Shown one piece after another: positions 17,450 through 26,604 of a stretch of DNA of 64,000 nucleotides. Position 1 is the first letter of the stretch. The number at the start of each line of letters is the position of its first letter. Made by a program: the position numbers and the translations under genes. This stretch comes from Aquisalinus luteolus (GTDB lineage: Bacteria; Pseudomonadota; Alphaproteobacteria; Caulobacterales; Parvularculaceae), in contig NZ_VCJR02000004.1 in NCBI RefSeq assembly GCF_009712425.2, positions 101,144 to 165,143 on the forward strand, written 5' to 3'. The notes beneath the pieces were generated by a model. It saw only the letters and a list, made by a program, of their open reading frames with translations. It did not search any database and was not told where the DNA came from.

Positions 17450-17833
17450 ATGGGTTTCGTTGACGCCGTAAAGACGGTTTATACAAATTACGTGAATTTG
17501 CAGGGCCGTTCAGGTCGCGCCGAATTCTGGTGGTATTTCCTGTTCTATCTCGTTGTCGGTACTATTCTGTATCTGATCAACGATTTCCTGTATTTCATCT
17601 TCGTACTCGGCTCTTTCCTGCCGTCACTCGGCGTTACGGTTCGCCGCCTGCACGATACCGGCCACACGGGCTGGCTGGTCCTGCTGTTGATCATCCCGCT
17701 GGTGAACATCATCGCGTTCTTCGTGTTGCTCTTCATTTCCTATATCAAGCCGAGCGCAGGCCCGAACCAGTATGGTCCGCCGGCTGAAGGCGGCGGCGCA
17801 ATGCCGATGGGCGACGACAGCACGACTGTCTGA
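17450..17833 (+). CDS. DUF805 family membrane protein
   Basis: 127 residues. GRSGRAEFWWYFLF near residue 20 and VRRLHDTGHTGW near residue 67 are the hallmark motifs of DUF805, a family of small inner-membrane proteins of unknown function. Three hydrophobic helices are visible. A good GGAGAG ribosome-binding stretch precedes the start. The C-terminus is Gly/Pro-rich and acidic. It is followed by a Rho-independent-type terminator. Confidence 0.85.
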   Translation: MGFVDAVKTVYTNYVNLQGRSGRAEFWWYFLFYLVVGTILYLINDFLYFIFVLGSFLPSLGVTVRRLHDTGHTGWLVLLLIIPLVNIIAFFVLLFISYIKPSAGPNQYGPPAEGGGAMPMGDDSTTV

Positions 17834-17864
17834 GCCTTACGCCGATAATCAGTATTCTGTGCAA

Positions 17865-17895
17865 CCCCGCCCTGCTTCGTCAGCGGCGGGGTTCT
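17865..17895 (+). terminator. Terminator after the DUF805 gene
   Basis: CCCCGCC (17865-17871) and GGCGGGG (17885-17891) form a perfect 7-base stem, with an inner CTG/CAG pairing. A short T-rich TTCT follows. It ends the unit 32 bases after the stop. Confidence 0.55.
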
Positions 17896-17979
17896 GCATG
17901 TACGGACTGTGGTGAGCGCCCTTGCGGTTCGCCCTGGATTTTGCTTTAGCTTGGCACAAACAGGTATGAGGAAAATTCT

Positions 17980-18687
17980 ATGTCCGCCGACGCCCAGAAA
18001 AGACGCGCAGCCGCTGCGGCGCTGGACCATGTATCGAACGGGATGACCCTCGGCATCGGCTCCGGCTCTACGGCGAAACATCTCGTCGATTTGCTGGGCG
18101 AGAAGGTCAGGGCCGGGCTCACCGTGCGGGGTATCCCGACTTCCGAGGAAACCAGGCGCCTGGCGACGGAGGCCGGGATCGAGCTGGTCGAGCCGGACGA
18201 GATGACCCGCATCGACCTCGTCATCGATGGGGCCGATGAGGTCGATCCGGACCTTAACCTGATCAAGGGCGGCGGTGGCGCGCATCTGCGCGAGAAGATC
18301 ATCGCGGCGGCTGGTGCGCGAATGATCGTGATCGCCGACAAGTCCAAGAAGGTCGCCCAGCTTGGCAAATTCCCGCTGCCCGTCGAGATCGAGCGGTTCT
18401 CATGGCCGCTGACGGTTCAGGCGATCCGCAAGGCGCTTGCTGCGAACGGGTTGAAATCCGCCAGCCTGAAACTGCGGCCCGGCTCTCGTGAGGCTGGTGG
18501 CGGCGTCTACCTGACCGACAGCAACAACTATATCGTCGATATTCAGTGTACGCGCATCGATGATGCGGCAGCCCTCGATGCATCGCTGCGGGCCATCCCG
18601 GGCGTGATCGAGACCGGCCTGTTCATCGGCATCGCCAGCCTTGCCATCTTCGGAACCGACCGGGGTGTCGAGACATTGGGCGAATAG
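17980..18687 (+). CDS. rpiA: Ribose-5-phosphate isomerase A
   Basis: 235 residues, usual length. It interconverts ribose-5-P and ribulose-5-P in the pentose phosphate pathway. Motifs GIGSGSTAKHLVD (residues about 25-37), DGADEVDPDLNLIKGGGGAHLREKI and VIADKSKKV cover the phosphate site, the catalytic Glu and the active-site Lys. AGGAAA lies six bases before the ATG. Monocistronic start after a terminator; the following gene begins 32 bases later. Confidence 0.96.
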   Translation: MSADAQKRRAAAAALDHVSNGMTLGIGSGSTAKHLVDLLGEKVRAGLTVRGIPTSEETRRLATEAGIELVEPDEMTRIDLVIDGADEVDPDLNLIKGGGGAHLREKIIAAAGARMIVIADKSKKVAQLGKFPLPVEIERFSWPLTVQAIRKALAANGLKSASLKLRPGSREAGGGVYLTDSNNYIVDIQCTRIDDAAALDASLRAIPGVIETGLFIGIASLAIFGTDRGVETLGE

Positions 18688-18719
18688 CCCCGCGAGCAGG
18701 CCCGAAAGACATTTTGCGC

Positions 18720-19262
18720 ATGACCGACAACACGACTTCCACCCAGACTTCAGGCGACAGCCCCTATGATGAGCTGAAACGCGCCGTCAGCGATTACGGC
18801 AAGGCGGCGATGGATAACCTGCTCCACTGCAAGGCTTTCGGTCGCGCCGTGATGGACGGCTATGCCGGGTGGCTGGGGTGCGAGCCGGAGCGTGTTGTCG
18901 GCGTGCCGGCGAAAGGCCAGTTCGATCCGCATCACGATTATGGCGATGCGGCCTTCAGCTTCTATCAGAGCCCGGTGATCCGGCTGGAACCGGTGGCCTT
19001 CGGCGTCTGCGTGACGATCGACAATGTCGAAGATTCCGGCTCGCTCTGGCTACGCACGGCGGTGCGGGTCGATATGGCCGGGCAGGGGCTGGACGTCTTT
19101 GTCGGCACCCAGCCGATGGTGAACGTGCCGGTGGAGTTCACCGGCCAACTCGACCCGGTCTTCAGGGCCATCCATGCAGAGATGCTGGCGGTGTTCTCGC
19201 AGGAATTGCAGGAATTTCGCGATGACCGTTTCAAGGGCGGCATTGGCTTTATCGCCGACTGA
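18720..19262 (+). CDS. Conserved hypothetical protein
   Basis: 180 residues, soluble, rich in acidic residues and aromatics, no signal peptide. The middle (YGDAAFSFYQSPVIRLEPVAF, then VCVTIDNVEDSGSLWLRTAVRVDM) reads as a continuous beta sheet. No family is recognised. A TTG two codons upstream could start it, but the ATG at 18720 is preferred. It lies between rpiA and gor in the same direction and may be co-transcribed with rpiA. Confidence 0.6.
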   Translation: MTDNTTSTQTSGDSPYDELKRAVSDYGKAAMDNLLHCKAFGRAVMDGYAGWLGCEPERVVGVPAKGQFDPHHDYGDAAFSFYQSPVIRLEPVAFGVCVTIDNVEDSGSLWLRTAVRVDMAGQGLDVFVGTQPMVNVPVEFTGQLDPVFRAIHAEMLAVFSQELQEFRDDRFKGGIGFIAD

Positions 19263-19346
19263 TCTCAGCCGGTTCCAGTCACATTCCTGTGGAGCGCCTG
19301 ATCGGAGAGCTTGTTTTCCGGCGGCAAAGCCCCCACAACCAGCACC

Positions 19347-20711
19347 ATGAAATACGACTATGATCTGTTTGTGATAGGCGCGGGGTCCGGCGGTGTGCGG
19401 GCCTCTCGCCTGGTGTCCCAGACCGGGGCGAAGGTCGGCCTTGCCGAGGAAAGCCGCGTCGGCGGCACCTGCGTCATCCGTGGCTGCGTGCCCAAGAAGA
19501 TGTTCGTCTATGCCAGCGAATTCGGCCGTGCCTTTGACGATGCGCAGGGCTATGGCTGGGTGCAGCATGGCGAGCGCGACTTCAACTGGCAGCTGCTGGT
19601 CGACAACAAGGACCGGGAGATCGACCGGCTGAACGGGATCTACCTGACCAATCTTGAAAAGGCAGGGGTGGAAGTGCTGCACACCCGCGCCGTCCTGAAA
19701 GACGCCCATACGGTGCATCTTGTTGGTGAAGATCGCGATGTGACAGCGGACAAGATCCTGATCGCCGTCGGCGGCACGCCTGTGCGCGACACGTCGATCG
19801 AGGGCAATGAACTGGGCATTACATCGGCTGAGGCTTTCCACCTGCCGGAGCTGCCCAAGCGTATGGTTATCGCCGGGGGCGGGTATATCGCCATAGAGTT
19901 TGCGTTCATCTTTGCCGGGCTCGGCGTGGAGACCACACTGGTCTATCGCGGGCCGAGGCTGCTGAAATATTTCGATGAGGACCTGTCGAAGCAGCTGCAT
20001 GTCGAAATGGAGCACAAGGGTATACGGCTGATCACCGAGACAATCTTTACGAAGATCGAAGAGAGGGAAGGCGAGAAGATCGTGCATCTTGCCAATGGCG
20101 ATACGTTGCACACGGATGTCGTCTTCTGGGCCATTGGGCGCTCGCCCAAGGTCGACGGGCTGGGCCTGAAAGAGGCGGGCGTTCAGACACGCCCGAGCGG
20201 CGCGGTCATCACCGATGACGAGCACCGGACCAGCCAGGAGAATATCTTTGCGCTGGGCGATGTGACCGACAAGGTGAACCTGACGCCGGTCGCGATCCGC
20301 GAGGGTGTCGCCTTTGCCGAGACGCAGTTCAAGAACAATCCGACGAAGATGGATTATGACTGCATTCCGAAGGCTGTCTTTTCCCAGCCGCCCATCGGCA
20401 CGGTCGGCATGACGGAGGCCGAGGCGCGCAAGGAATTTGGCGAGGTCGATATCTACAAATCCGATTTCCGGCCGATGAAGCATGTCCTTGCCAACAATCC
20501 GGAGCGCATGCTGATCAAGCTGGTTGTTCATCCGGAAACAGACCGTGTTCTGGGCTGTCACATCATTGGTGATGATGCGGCCGAGATAATCCAGGCTGTT
20601 GCGATTGCGGTAAAGGCCGGGCTTACCAAGGCCCAGTTCGATAACACTGTGGCCCTGCACCCGACCGCGGCAGAGGAGCTGGTGCTCATGCGGGAAAAAG
20701 CCGTCAACTAG
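19347..20711 (+). CDS. gor: Glutathione-disulfide reductase
   Basis: 454 residues, class I pyridine nucleotide-disulfide oxidoreductase. FAD motif GAGSGGVRAS, then redox-active Cys42 and Cys47 (GGTCVIRGCVPKK), the NADPH-domain GGGYIAIEFA, and the C-terminal HPTAAEE with the catalytic His-Glu pair. It reduces GSSG using NADPH in the cytoplasm. The start at 19347 is set by homology (MKYDYDLFVIGAG). Its upstream reading frame is not conserved in appearance. A terminator follows at 20751. Confidence 0.95.
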   Translation: MKYDYDLFVIGAGSGGVRASRLVSQTGAKVGLAEESRVGGTCVIRGCVPKKMFVYASEFGRAFDDAQGYGWVQHGERDFNWQLLVDNKDREIDRLNGIYLTNLEKAGVEVLHTRAVLKDAHTVHLVGEDRDVTADKILIAVGGTPVRDTSIEGNELGITSAEAFHLPELPKRMVIAGGGYIAIEFAFIFAGLGVETTLVYRGPRLLKYFDEDLSKQLHVEMEHKGIRLITETIFTKIEEREGEKIVHLANGDTLHTDVVFWAIGRSPKVDGLGLKEAGVQTRPSGAVITDDEHRTSQENIFALGDVTDKVNLTPVAIREGVAFAETQFKNNPTKMDYDCIPKAVFSQPPIGTVGMTEAEARKEFGEVDIYKSDFRPMKHVLANNPERMLIKLVVHPETDRVLGCHIIGDDAAEIIQAVAIAVKAGLTKAQFDNTVALHPTAAEELVLMREKAVN

Positions 20712-20750
20712 GCTTGTAAAGCTTGCGTCATCCGTGGAACGTTTTGTGAG

Positions 20751-20791
20751 ATGCCCGGTGCGGAACCATCCGTGCCGGGCATTTGTTATTT
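20751..20791 (+). terminator. Terminator after gor
   Basis: ATGCCCGG (20751-20758) and CCGGGCAT (20775-20782) are perfect 8-base arms with further inner pairing (GCGG/CCGT region). A T-rich stretch (ATTTGTTATTT) follows. Confidence 0.7.
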
Positions 20792-20829
20792 CATCACTCC
20801 AAAGATTTACAGAGAAATTTTCAGGACTG

Positions 20830-22446
20830 ATGAAACATATGACGCATAGACGTAAACTGACGATCGCCCTTCTTTCCGCGACGTGCCTGCTGATCCCGGC
20901 CTGTTCGGAAGAAACGAGCAGCGCCGGTGTGCAGCCAGTCGGCGAACAGGCGCAAGAGGATGAAAAAGCACGTCTGACTGCTGCCCTGCAGGACCAGCCT
21001 GAATGGATGCAGGTTGCCTATAGCGATACGGACTATCGCATGATCTGGACGGGTATGTTTGACCGTCCGACCCGCAACTACGACCAATTGACCACCTATC
21101 TGCGCGAGGCCGAGGAAAATGGCGTGATGGTCACCAGCCGTCGCGTGCAGCAACTGGAGGATGCCCGCAATGCGACGCCGGTGGAACGGGAGATCATCGC
21201 TGCCCGCGTCTTCGCCGAAACGGTTGAAGAGCTACGAAATGGGGTGACGACACCGCTGTTCGAAATCCCCGATGTGGAGGAGCTGACCGACCGCCAGGAG
21301 AGCTATGATGCGATCCTGCAGCAGGCCTATACACGCGAGAACCCCGCCGAGCTGATCAACATGGCGCTGGAAGACAATTTCATCGTCGCCAACCTGCTCG
21401 ACGCCCTTGAGGAATATCGTGGCTACAAGGAGCAGGGAGGCTGGGCGCAAATCAGCTTCGATGAGCGCAAGATCGAGGTCGGTGCGACGGACGAATCCAT
21501 CCCGCTGGTGCGCGCGCGTCTCGAGGCAGAAGGTTTCGAGACGGGAGCAACGCCGGAAGATCCCAACCTGTTCGATGAAAACCTTGAGCAGGCGTTGATG
21601 GACTTCCAGCGCACGCGCAGCATGATGGAAGACGGCATCATTGGGCCGAGCACGATCGACGCGCTGAACGAGAGCGTCGATGACCTGATTGCCAAGCTGG
21701 AGATCAATATCGAGCGGGCGCGCTGGTTGCCGGAAAGCCTTGGCGAGAAAGCCGCCTTCGTCAATATCGCCGACTACAAGGTGCGTATGCTGAAAGGCGA
21801 TCGTATCGTCGACGAGATGGATGTGATCGTTGGGGAGGTGAACAACCAGACGCCTGTCTTTGCCGACAAGATGGAGACGGTCGTCATCAACCCATACTGG
21901 AATGTGCCGAGCAGCATCACCATTGGCGAGATTGCGCCAAAGCAGCTGAGCAATGCGAATTACATCGCCAGCCAGAACATGGAAGTGCTGATTGGTGGTG
22001 ACATCGTCTCACCATCGAGCGTTGACTGGTCGGCTGCCGCCAATGGCGACTTGAATTTCCGCGTTCGCCAGCGCCCGGGCGATAATAACGCCCTTGGTCA
22101 GATCAAGTTTCTGTTTCCCAATCAGTATGCTGTCTATCTGCACGACAGTCCGGCGGAACAGCTTTTCTCGCAGGATCTGCGTACCTTCTCTCATGGTTGC
22201 ATCCGTCTGCAGGACCCGATGCGTTTTGCGGCGTTCGTCACGGAAAGTGCCAGCGGCTGGGACCGTGCCAAGGTCGAGCAGGCAGTTGCGTCCAAGGAAC
22301 GGGTCGAATTTCAACTCGACGAGCAGTTCCCAGTCTATATCACCTATTTCACGGCATGGGCCGGTCCTGAAGGCAATGTCAGCTTCGCCCGCGATGTCTA
22401 TGAACGTGATGGGCGGATCGCCAGCGCGCTACAGACCCGCATCTAG
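20830..22446 (+). CDS. L,D-transpeptidase of the YcbB type, lipoprotein
   Basis: 538 residues. A signal sequence ends in LLIPACSEE, a lipobox-like site, so the protein is probably anchored to a membrane facing the periplasm. A peptidoglycan-binding helix bundle is near residues 240-285 (IPLVRARLEAEGF, LMDFQRTRSMMEDGIIGPSTIDALN). The YkuD catalytic domain carries S-HGCIRL with His455 and Cys457. It forms 3-3 cross-links or attaches partners to peptidoglycan. AGGA four bases before 20830 supports that start. It is convergent with an M15-type peptidase gene. Confidence 0.88.
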   Translation: MKHMTHRRKLTIALLSATCLLIPACSEETSSAGVQPVGEQAQEDEKARLTAALQDQPEWMQVAYSDTDYRMIWTGMFDRPTRNYDQLTTYLREAEENGVMVTSRRVQQLEDARNATPVEREIIAARVFAETVEELRNGVTTPLFEIPDVEELTDRQESYDAILQQAYTRENPAELINMALEDNFIVANLLDALEEYRGYKEQGGWAQISFDERKIEVGATDESIPLVRARLEAEGFETGATPEDPNLFDENLEQALMDFQRTRSMMEDGIIGPSTIDALNESVDDLIAKLEINIERARWLPESLGEKAAFVNIADYKVRMLKGDRIVDEMDVIVGEVNNQTPVFADKMETVVINPYWNVPSSITIGEIAPKQLSNANYIASQNMEVLIGGDIVSPSSVDWSAAANGDLNFRVRQRPGDNNALGQIKFLFPNQYAVYLHDSPAEQLFSQDLRTFSHGCIRLQDPMRFAAFVTESASGWDRAKVEQAVASKERVEFQLDEQFPVYITYFTAWAGPEGNVSFARDVYERDGRIASALQTRI

Positions 22447-22457
22447 GCAGGGTCCGG

Positions 22458-23588
22458 CTACCGGCCCCAACGGGCCGGTGCGCCGCGCGTGTCGACATGG
22501 ACAAATGGTCCGTGGGCGGCGTTTGCGCCATATTCGCCGATGCCACCTTGGCGCAAGCCGATATCAAGCGCCGTATTGTCCAGTTCCTCGGCCATGTCAT
22601 AGAGCCAGGCAGCATCGGCGCGGGTGATCTCGCCGTCATCATTGAGGTCATCGATGACGCCGTCATTGCCGATTTCGTCGATATAGATGTCCGAGGCATC
22701 TCCATAGACATGACGGCTGTAAGGCACGTTGCCGATAGACTTATTGTAATAAGGCGTGCGGTAACCACTCATGATGAAGATGGTGTCGGCTTCGACGCCC
22801 CGGCGCGCATTCACGTTCTCCAGCAGTTGCTCCAGCTTAAGGATCAGGGCCGGCTGCACCAGCAAATATTTCACGTCCGACGAGGTAGCCTGCTTGCACA
22901 AGAACTGGTCGATGGTGAAATGCGGCGAGATGGGTAGCCCTTCCATATCCTCCGTGTACTCAACCAGGCCGGCAGGCTTGTTATAAACCGGGTTTCCGGC
23001 GAGGGGGACATCTTCATACTCGCCAATGCGATAGCCGTTCAGAACGCCATCCTCTTTTTCATCCAGCGGGCGAAGTACGAACAGGGTGATTTCCATCTGC
23101 TCGCCCGTGTTTGGATCTTTGATGGTAAGTCGGTAGTGACCCGGTTCATCTGGTGCTTTCCATGCGATGGCGGCCTCCCCGGTGAGGGATTCGCCTGCAT
23201 CCGGCAGTTCGAAGGTGAAGGGCTGTTCCGTATCCGGCGGGACCTCTATATCGAACTCGACAAGTTCGCCTGGCAGGGCGAGGGCGAAGAAGCGCTGATA
23301 GTTCACCGGCTGGTCTTGCACCTGCACGGTAAAGGAGAGGCGCACCGGCTGGTCTGCCAAGGCCTCGAAAACATCCTTTTCCTGACGGGCAAGCTCTGTA
23401 TCTTCGGGGCTGGTGACAGGCGGGGGCAGGTCTTCGGCCAGTTGTGAGGCGGCCTCATCCCGTACTTGTGCATCTGCCCTTGCCGTCCCGGTCGCGTTAT
23501 CGCATGCGGCGGTGCCGATTAGCAGGCAGAGCGCGCTCGCGGACAGGGCCAAGCCGTGGTGGCTAAAGGGTTTGCAGACATGTGTCAT
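22458..23588 (-). CDS. M15-like D-Ala-D-Ala carboxypeptidase domain lipoprotein with an EF-hand-like loop
   Basis: 376 residues. The signal sequence ends in GTAACDN, a lipobox. The C-terminal half has the metallopeptidase pattern: SGYRTPYYNKSIG, SRHVYGDASDIYID (His near 288, Asp) and HGPFVHVDTRG (His near 359), as in M15A/DUF882 proteins that act on or bind peptidoglycan. Between these motifs, near residues 308-325, lies DDLNDDGEITRADA, a canonical calcium-binding EF-hand/dockerin loop. The N-terminal part is a beta-rich domain. It is convergent with the L,D-transpeptidase, 11 bases apart. Confidence 0.8.
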   Translation of the reverse strand: MTHVCKPFSHHGLALSASALCLLIGTAACDNATGTARADAQVRDEAASQLAEDLPPPVTSPEDTELARQEKDVFEALADQPVRLSFTVQVQDQPVNYQRFFALALPGELVEFDIEVPPDTEQPFTFELPDAGESLTGEAAIAWKAPDEPGHYRLTIKDPNTGEQMEITLFVLRPLDEKEDGVLNGYRIGEYEDVPLAGNPVYNKPAGLVEYTEDMEGLPISPHFTIDQFLCKQATSSDVKYLLVQPALILKLEQLLENVNARRGVEADTIFIMSGYRTPYYNKSIGNVPYSRHVYGDASDIYIDEIGNDGVIDDLNDDGEITRADAAWLYDMAEELDNTALDIGLRQGGIGEYGANAAHGPFVHVDTRGAPARWGR

Positions 23589-23653
23589 CCATATGACCTA
23601 TGCCGGACAGGCAGCAGTTCAAGCGCCGGACGAGTGCTATCGCGCAAGCTGCG

Positions 23654-24496
23654 TTAGCTTTCGCGCCGGGCGAGGAAAGCGAGCCGCTCGAAGAGGTGCA
23701 CGTCCTGCTCGTTTTTCAGGAGCGCACCATGCAGCGGCGGAATTGCCTTGCGCGGATCGCGTTCGCGCAGCACGCTTTCATCGACATCATCGGACATCAG
23801 CAGCTTCAGCCAGTCGAGCAGTTCCGACGTGGACGGTTTCTTCTTCAGTCCAGGCGTCTCGCGCAGGGCGTAGAAGACTTTCAGCGCTTCCGCGACGAGG
23901 GATTTCTTGATGCCCGGGAAATGGACCTCGACGATCTCGTTCATCGTGTCGGTATCAGGGAACTTGATATAGTGGAAGAAACAGCGTCGCAGGAAGGCGT
24001 CCGGCAGTTCCTTCTCATTGTTCGATGTGATGACGATGATCGGGCGCTGGCGTGCACGGACGGTTTCGCCGGTCTCGTAGACGAAGAACTCCATGCGGTC
24101 GAGTTCCTGCAACAAATCGTTGGGAAACTCGATGTCTGCCTTGTCGATCTCGTCGATCAGCAGGATCGGGCGTTTCTCCGACGTGAACGCCTCCCACAGC
24201 TTGCCGCGCTTGATGTAGTTGGCTACGTCCGTTGCACGCTCGTCGCCAAGCTGCGAATCGCGCAGGCGTGCGACGGCGTCATATTCATAGAGGCCCTGAC
24301 GCGCTTTCGTCGTCGACTTGATATGCCATTCGATCAGCGGCGCATCCATCGCGTCGGCCATCTCCTGTGCCAGCACGGTCTTGCCCGTGCCTGGCTCGCC
24401 CTTGATCAGTAGAGGCCGCTCCAGGGTGACAGCGGCATTGACCGCGACCTTCAGGTCATCCGTTGCGATATAGTCTTTCGTGCCTTCGAATTTCAT
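23654..24496 (-). CDS. MoxR-family AAA+ ATPase
   Basis: 280 residues. Walker A GEPGTGKT near residue 38, Walker B ILLIDEIDKAD near residue 111, sensor 1 VITSNNEKELPDAFLRRC with the Arg finger. MoxR ATPases act as chaperones for metal-cofactor insertion or complex assembly, usually next to a VWA-domain (CoxE-type) gene. No such partner is on this strand inside the window; the next leftward gene is the M15-like lipoprotein 65 bases away. The start at 24496 is the first Met of the conserved block. Confidence 0.88.
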   Translation of the reverse strand: MKFEGTKDYIATDDLKVAVNAAVTLERPLLIKGEPGTGKTVLAQEMADAMDAPLIEWHIKSTTKARQGLYEYDAVARLRDSQLGDERATDVANYIKRGKLWEAFTSEKRPILLIDEIDKADIEFPNDLLQELDRMEFFVYETGETVRARQRPIIVITSNNEKELPDAFLRRCFFHYIKFPDTDTMNEIVEVHFPGIKKSLVAEALKVFYALRETPGLKKKPSTSELLDWLKLLMSDDVDESVLRERDPRKAIPPLHGALLKNEQDVHLFERLAFLARRES

Positions 24497-24934
24497 GCGT
24501 CGTCCATTCAGGTGTCTGTTTCATGGCGAAGATAGCAGGGCTGACCATCAGGACAAGGCAGGCCTGCAGTGGCTGGAGACAGAGCGTCACTCAGTACCGG
24601 GAGGGTCGCGTGCCCGACATGAAGAGCGGCGGGTTTCGCGAGGGGCAGGTGCCGGGTTTGAGTGGTGTGAAAGGGGAATCAACCCATCGAAAAACCTGAT
24701 ATTTTCATTGCGAAACTGTCAGAAATCGAGTTTGGCAGATGATGGAACCCCGAAAAAATGGTCTGCGGTATCGAAAAAATTGTCCATTAAAATCAGTATT
24801 GTAACTGGTTTTCAGCAGAAAAATGCGCCTGCGGAGTGTCCTTTAATAGTTCGTAACATCTTATCGGGGAACTTTACATGGTAAAAAAGGGGCGTATATC
24901 CGCGCTTCGAACAGAAACCATCTTGGGCAGAGTA
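24497..24934. other. 438 bases without a supported gene
   Basis: Divergent intergenic stretch between the MoxR ATPase and the lysozyme gene. The second half is A/T-richer than its surroundings and presumably holds the lysozyme promoter. Short open frames here lack ribosome-binding sites and coding character. No strong palindrome was seen. Confidence 0.4.
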
Positions 24935-25576
24935 ATGAAAACCAGGACTTTCTCGACACTGGCGGCCGCTGGCCTTCTTTGTGCTGTTGCCGTGTCATTC
25001 GCCAATGGCGTACCGTACCACAAGAACCAGATGAGCCCTATCGCGCTCGCTGATGTTCCGACCCCGGCGGTCAAGCCAGACCCCTCGCTCATCCCGCGCG
25101 ATGTGGCGTCGCTGGAGGTCAATGAGGCGGCTATCGAGCTGATCATGACCAATGAAGGTCTCGAGCTTGAGCCCTACAAGTTCAATGGCGCCTGGTATAT
25201 CGGCTATGGCCATGGCCGTACCGCGAAACCGGGCATGCAGATCACGCCGGAGGATGCGCTGACCTTGCTGCGTGAAGACCTTCGCGCATTCGAGGATGAT
25301 GTTCGCCGGCTGGTGAAAGTGCCGTTGACGGAAAATCAGTTCTCGGCGCTCGTTTCCTTCGTCTATAATTGCGGCGAGGGCACCTTCGCGCGCTCCTCCA
25401 TCCTGCGCCATATCAATAATGGCGACATGGACAAGGCCGCCGATGCGTTGATGCTGTATACCAAGGCGCAGATCGGCGAGGAAAAGCGTGAACTGCGCAG
25501 CCTCGTCAAACGCCGCCAGGGCGAACGTCGTATCTTCCTCGGCCAGCCGCAGCTCGACAAGACGCTACGGACGTAA
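24935..25576 (+). CDS. Exported GH24 (T4-type) lysozyme
   Basis: 213 residues. Signal peptide MKTRTFSTLAAAGLLCAVAVSFANG, then an unstructured linker and a GH24 catalytic domain: TNEGLELEPYKFNGAWYIGYG (catalytic Glu), GHGRTAKPGMQITPEDALTLL, and NQFSALVSFVYNCGEG. It hydrolyses peptidoglycan glycan strands. Phage endolysins share the fold, but no other phage gene is nearby and the protein carries its own Sec signal, so a housekeeping or exported role is likelier. An in-frame ATG at 24878 has a GGGGA site; it would add a 19-residue basic extension and is less likely. Confidence 0.82.
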   Translation: MKTRTFSTLAAAGLLCAVAVSFANGVPYHKNQMSPIALADVPTPAVKPDPSLIPRDVASLEVNEAAIELIMTNEGLELEPYKFNGAWYIGYGHGRTAKPGMQITPEDALTLLREDLRAFEDDVRRLVKVPLTENQFSALVSFVYNCGEGTFARSSILRHINNGDMDKAADALMLYTKAQIGEEKRELRSLVKRRQGERRIFLGQPQLDKTLRT

Positions 25577-25585
25577 GGTCCATAC

Positions 25586-26527
25586 CTATTTCTTCAGGCC
25601 AATCGCTTCCAGCCTTTGCTGGAGGAACTCGTCTGCAGTGATGTCCGGCATTTCATTGCCGTCGCGGAATTGCGGCAGGCAGGAGAGCTGTGCTTCCGGG
25701 CGAGGATGCAGGAAGAATGGCATGGAGTACCGCGACACGTTCGGACCGTCCGGATTGACGACGCGGTGCGTCGTCGCCGGGATATGGTTGTTGGTGATGC
25801 GGGCAAGCATATCGCCGGCATCGACAATCAGCGCGTTTTTCGAGCCTTCCACGGGCAGCCATTCGCCATTGCGGTCGAGCAGTTCGAGACCGGAGGAGGA
25901 GGCCGCCACGAGGATCGTGATCAGATTGATGTCCTCATGGGCGGCGGCACGGACGGCATCCGGGTCGGCATCGTCCGGCACCGGCGGGTAATGAAGTAGG
26001 CGGAGGATCGAGTTGCCCTCGAAGGTCATGGCGCGGAAATACTCCGTGTCCACCTCAAGGGATGGCGCGAGCGCCTCCAGCATGACCTGGCCGGCTTCTT
26101 CCAGTGCCTTGTAGAGGGTGAGGAAGACCTCTTTGAAATTCTCCGGATGATCCGGCCAGAAATTGGGCTGGTAGACGCCGCGCATGTCGCTGTACTCTGC
26201 CGGTTCCTGGCCGATATGCCAGAATTCCTTCAGGTCGGGCGCCTTGCCGCCGACGGCCTGCTCGCGACCGGTCCTGGTGTAGCCGCGCTGGCCGCCGAGA
26301 CCTGAGTCACAGCGCATCTTCTCTTCCATCGGCTGGCTGAAGAATTCGGCGCTGGCGATATAGGCGCGGTCGAGCAAATCCTCGGAAATGCCGTGATCGC
26401 GCAGGATGATGAAGCCGAAATAGCGGAAGCCCTCATACAGGGCCGCAACGAAATCGGCACGCGCGGCGGCATCACCATGGGTGAAATCGCGCAAGGAAAG
26501 CTCGGGTACTTCGGTGAATGTCTGCAT
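25586..26527 (-). CDS. Isopenicillin-N-synthase-like Fe(II)/2-oxoglutarate dioxygenase
   Basis: 313 residues. Double-stranded beta-helix dioxygenase with HxD (AHEDINLIT), distal His (PATTHRVVNP) and the R-x-S motif (SRYSMPFF) that binds 2-oxoglutarate. The N-terminal DIOX_N segment (LSLRDFTHGD, FGFIILRDHGIS) is present. In bacteria this group contains many uncharacterised oxygenases; actual beta-lactam synthesis is unlikely without partner genes. The start at 26527 has AGGA eight bases upstream. It follows the aldo/keto reductase gene on the same strand after 77 bases. Confidence 0.85.
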   Translation of the reverse strand: MQTFTEVPELSLRDFTHGDAAARADFVAALYEGFRYFGFIILRDHGISEDLLDRAYIASAEFFSQPMEEKMRCDSGLGGQRGYTRTGREQAVGGKAPDLKEFWHIGQEPAEYSDMRGVYQPNFWPDHPENFKEVFLTLYKALEEAGQVMLEALAPSLEVDTEYFRAMTFEGNSILRLLHYPPVPDDADPDAVRAAAHEDINLITILVAASSSGLELLDRNGEWLPVEGSKNALIVDAGDMLARITNNHIPATTHRVVNPDGPNVSRYSMPFFLHPRPEAQLSCLPQFRDGNEMPDITADEFLQQRLEAIGLKK

Positions 26528-26604
26528 GGCGTTTTTCCTATCCCACGCCATGCAGCTTGACTAGTCCCGGGGTGTATCCGGGACATTCTGTCCTTTTGCT
26601 GGCT

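Noticed and set aside
19050..20660. Open frame of 536 codons on the minus strand
   Set aside because: Antisense of gor and of the preceding gene; the true genes have catalytic motifs and this has none.
24878..24934. Earlier start for the lysozyme
   Set aside because: It would put a 19-residue basic extension before the signal peptide, and this stretch lacks coding character. It is kept as an alternative only.
24935..25576. Prophage remnant, suggested by the lysozyme
   Set aside because: No holin, tail or capsid gene is nearby, and the protein has its own signal peptide.
25586..26527. Beta-lactam biosynthesis gene
   Set aside because: The isopenicillin-N-synthase-like fold is common to many oxygenases, and no peptide synthetase or acyltransferase partner is present.
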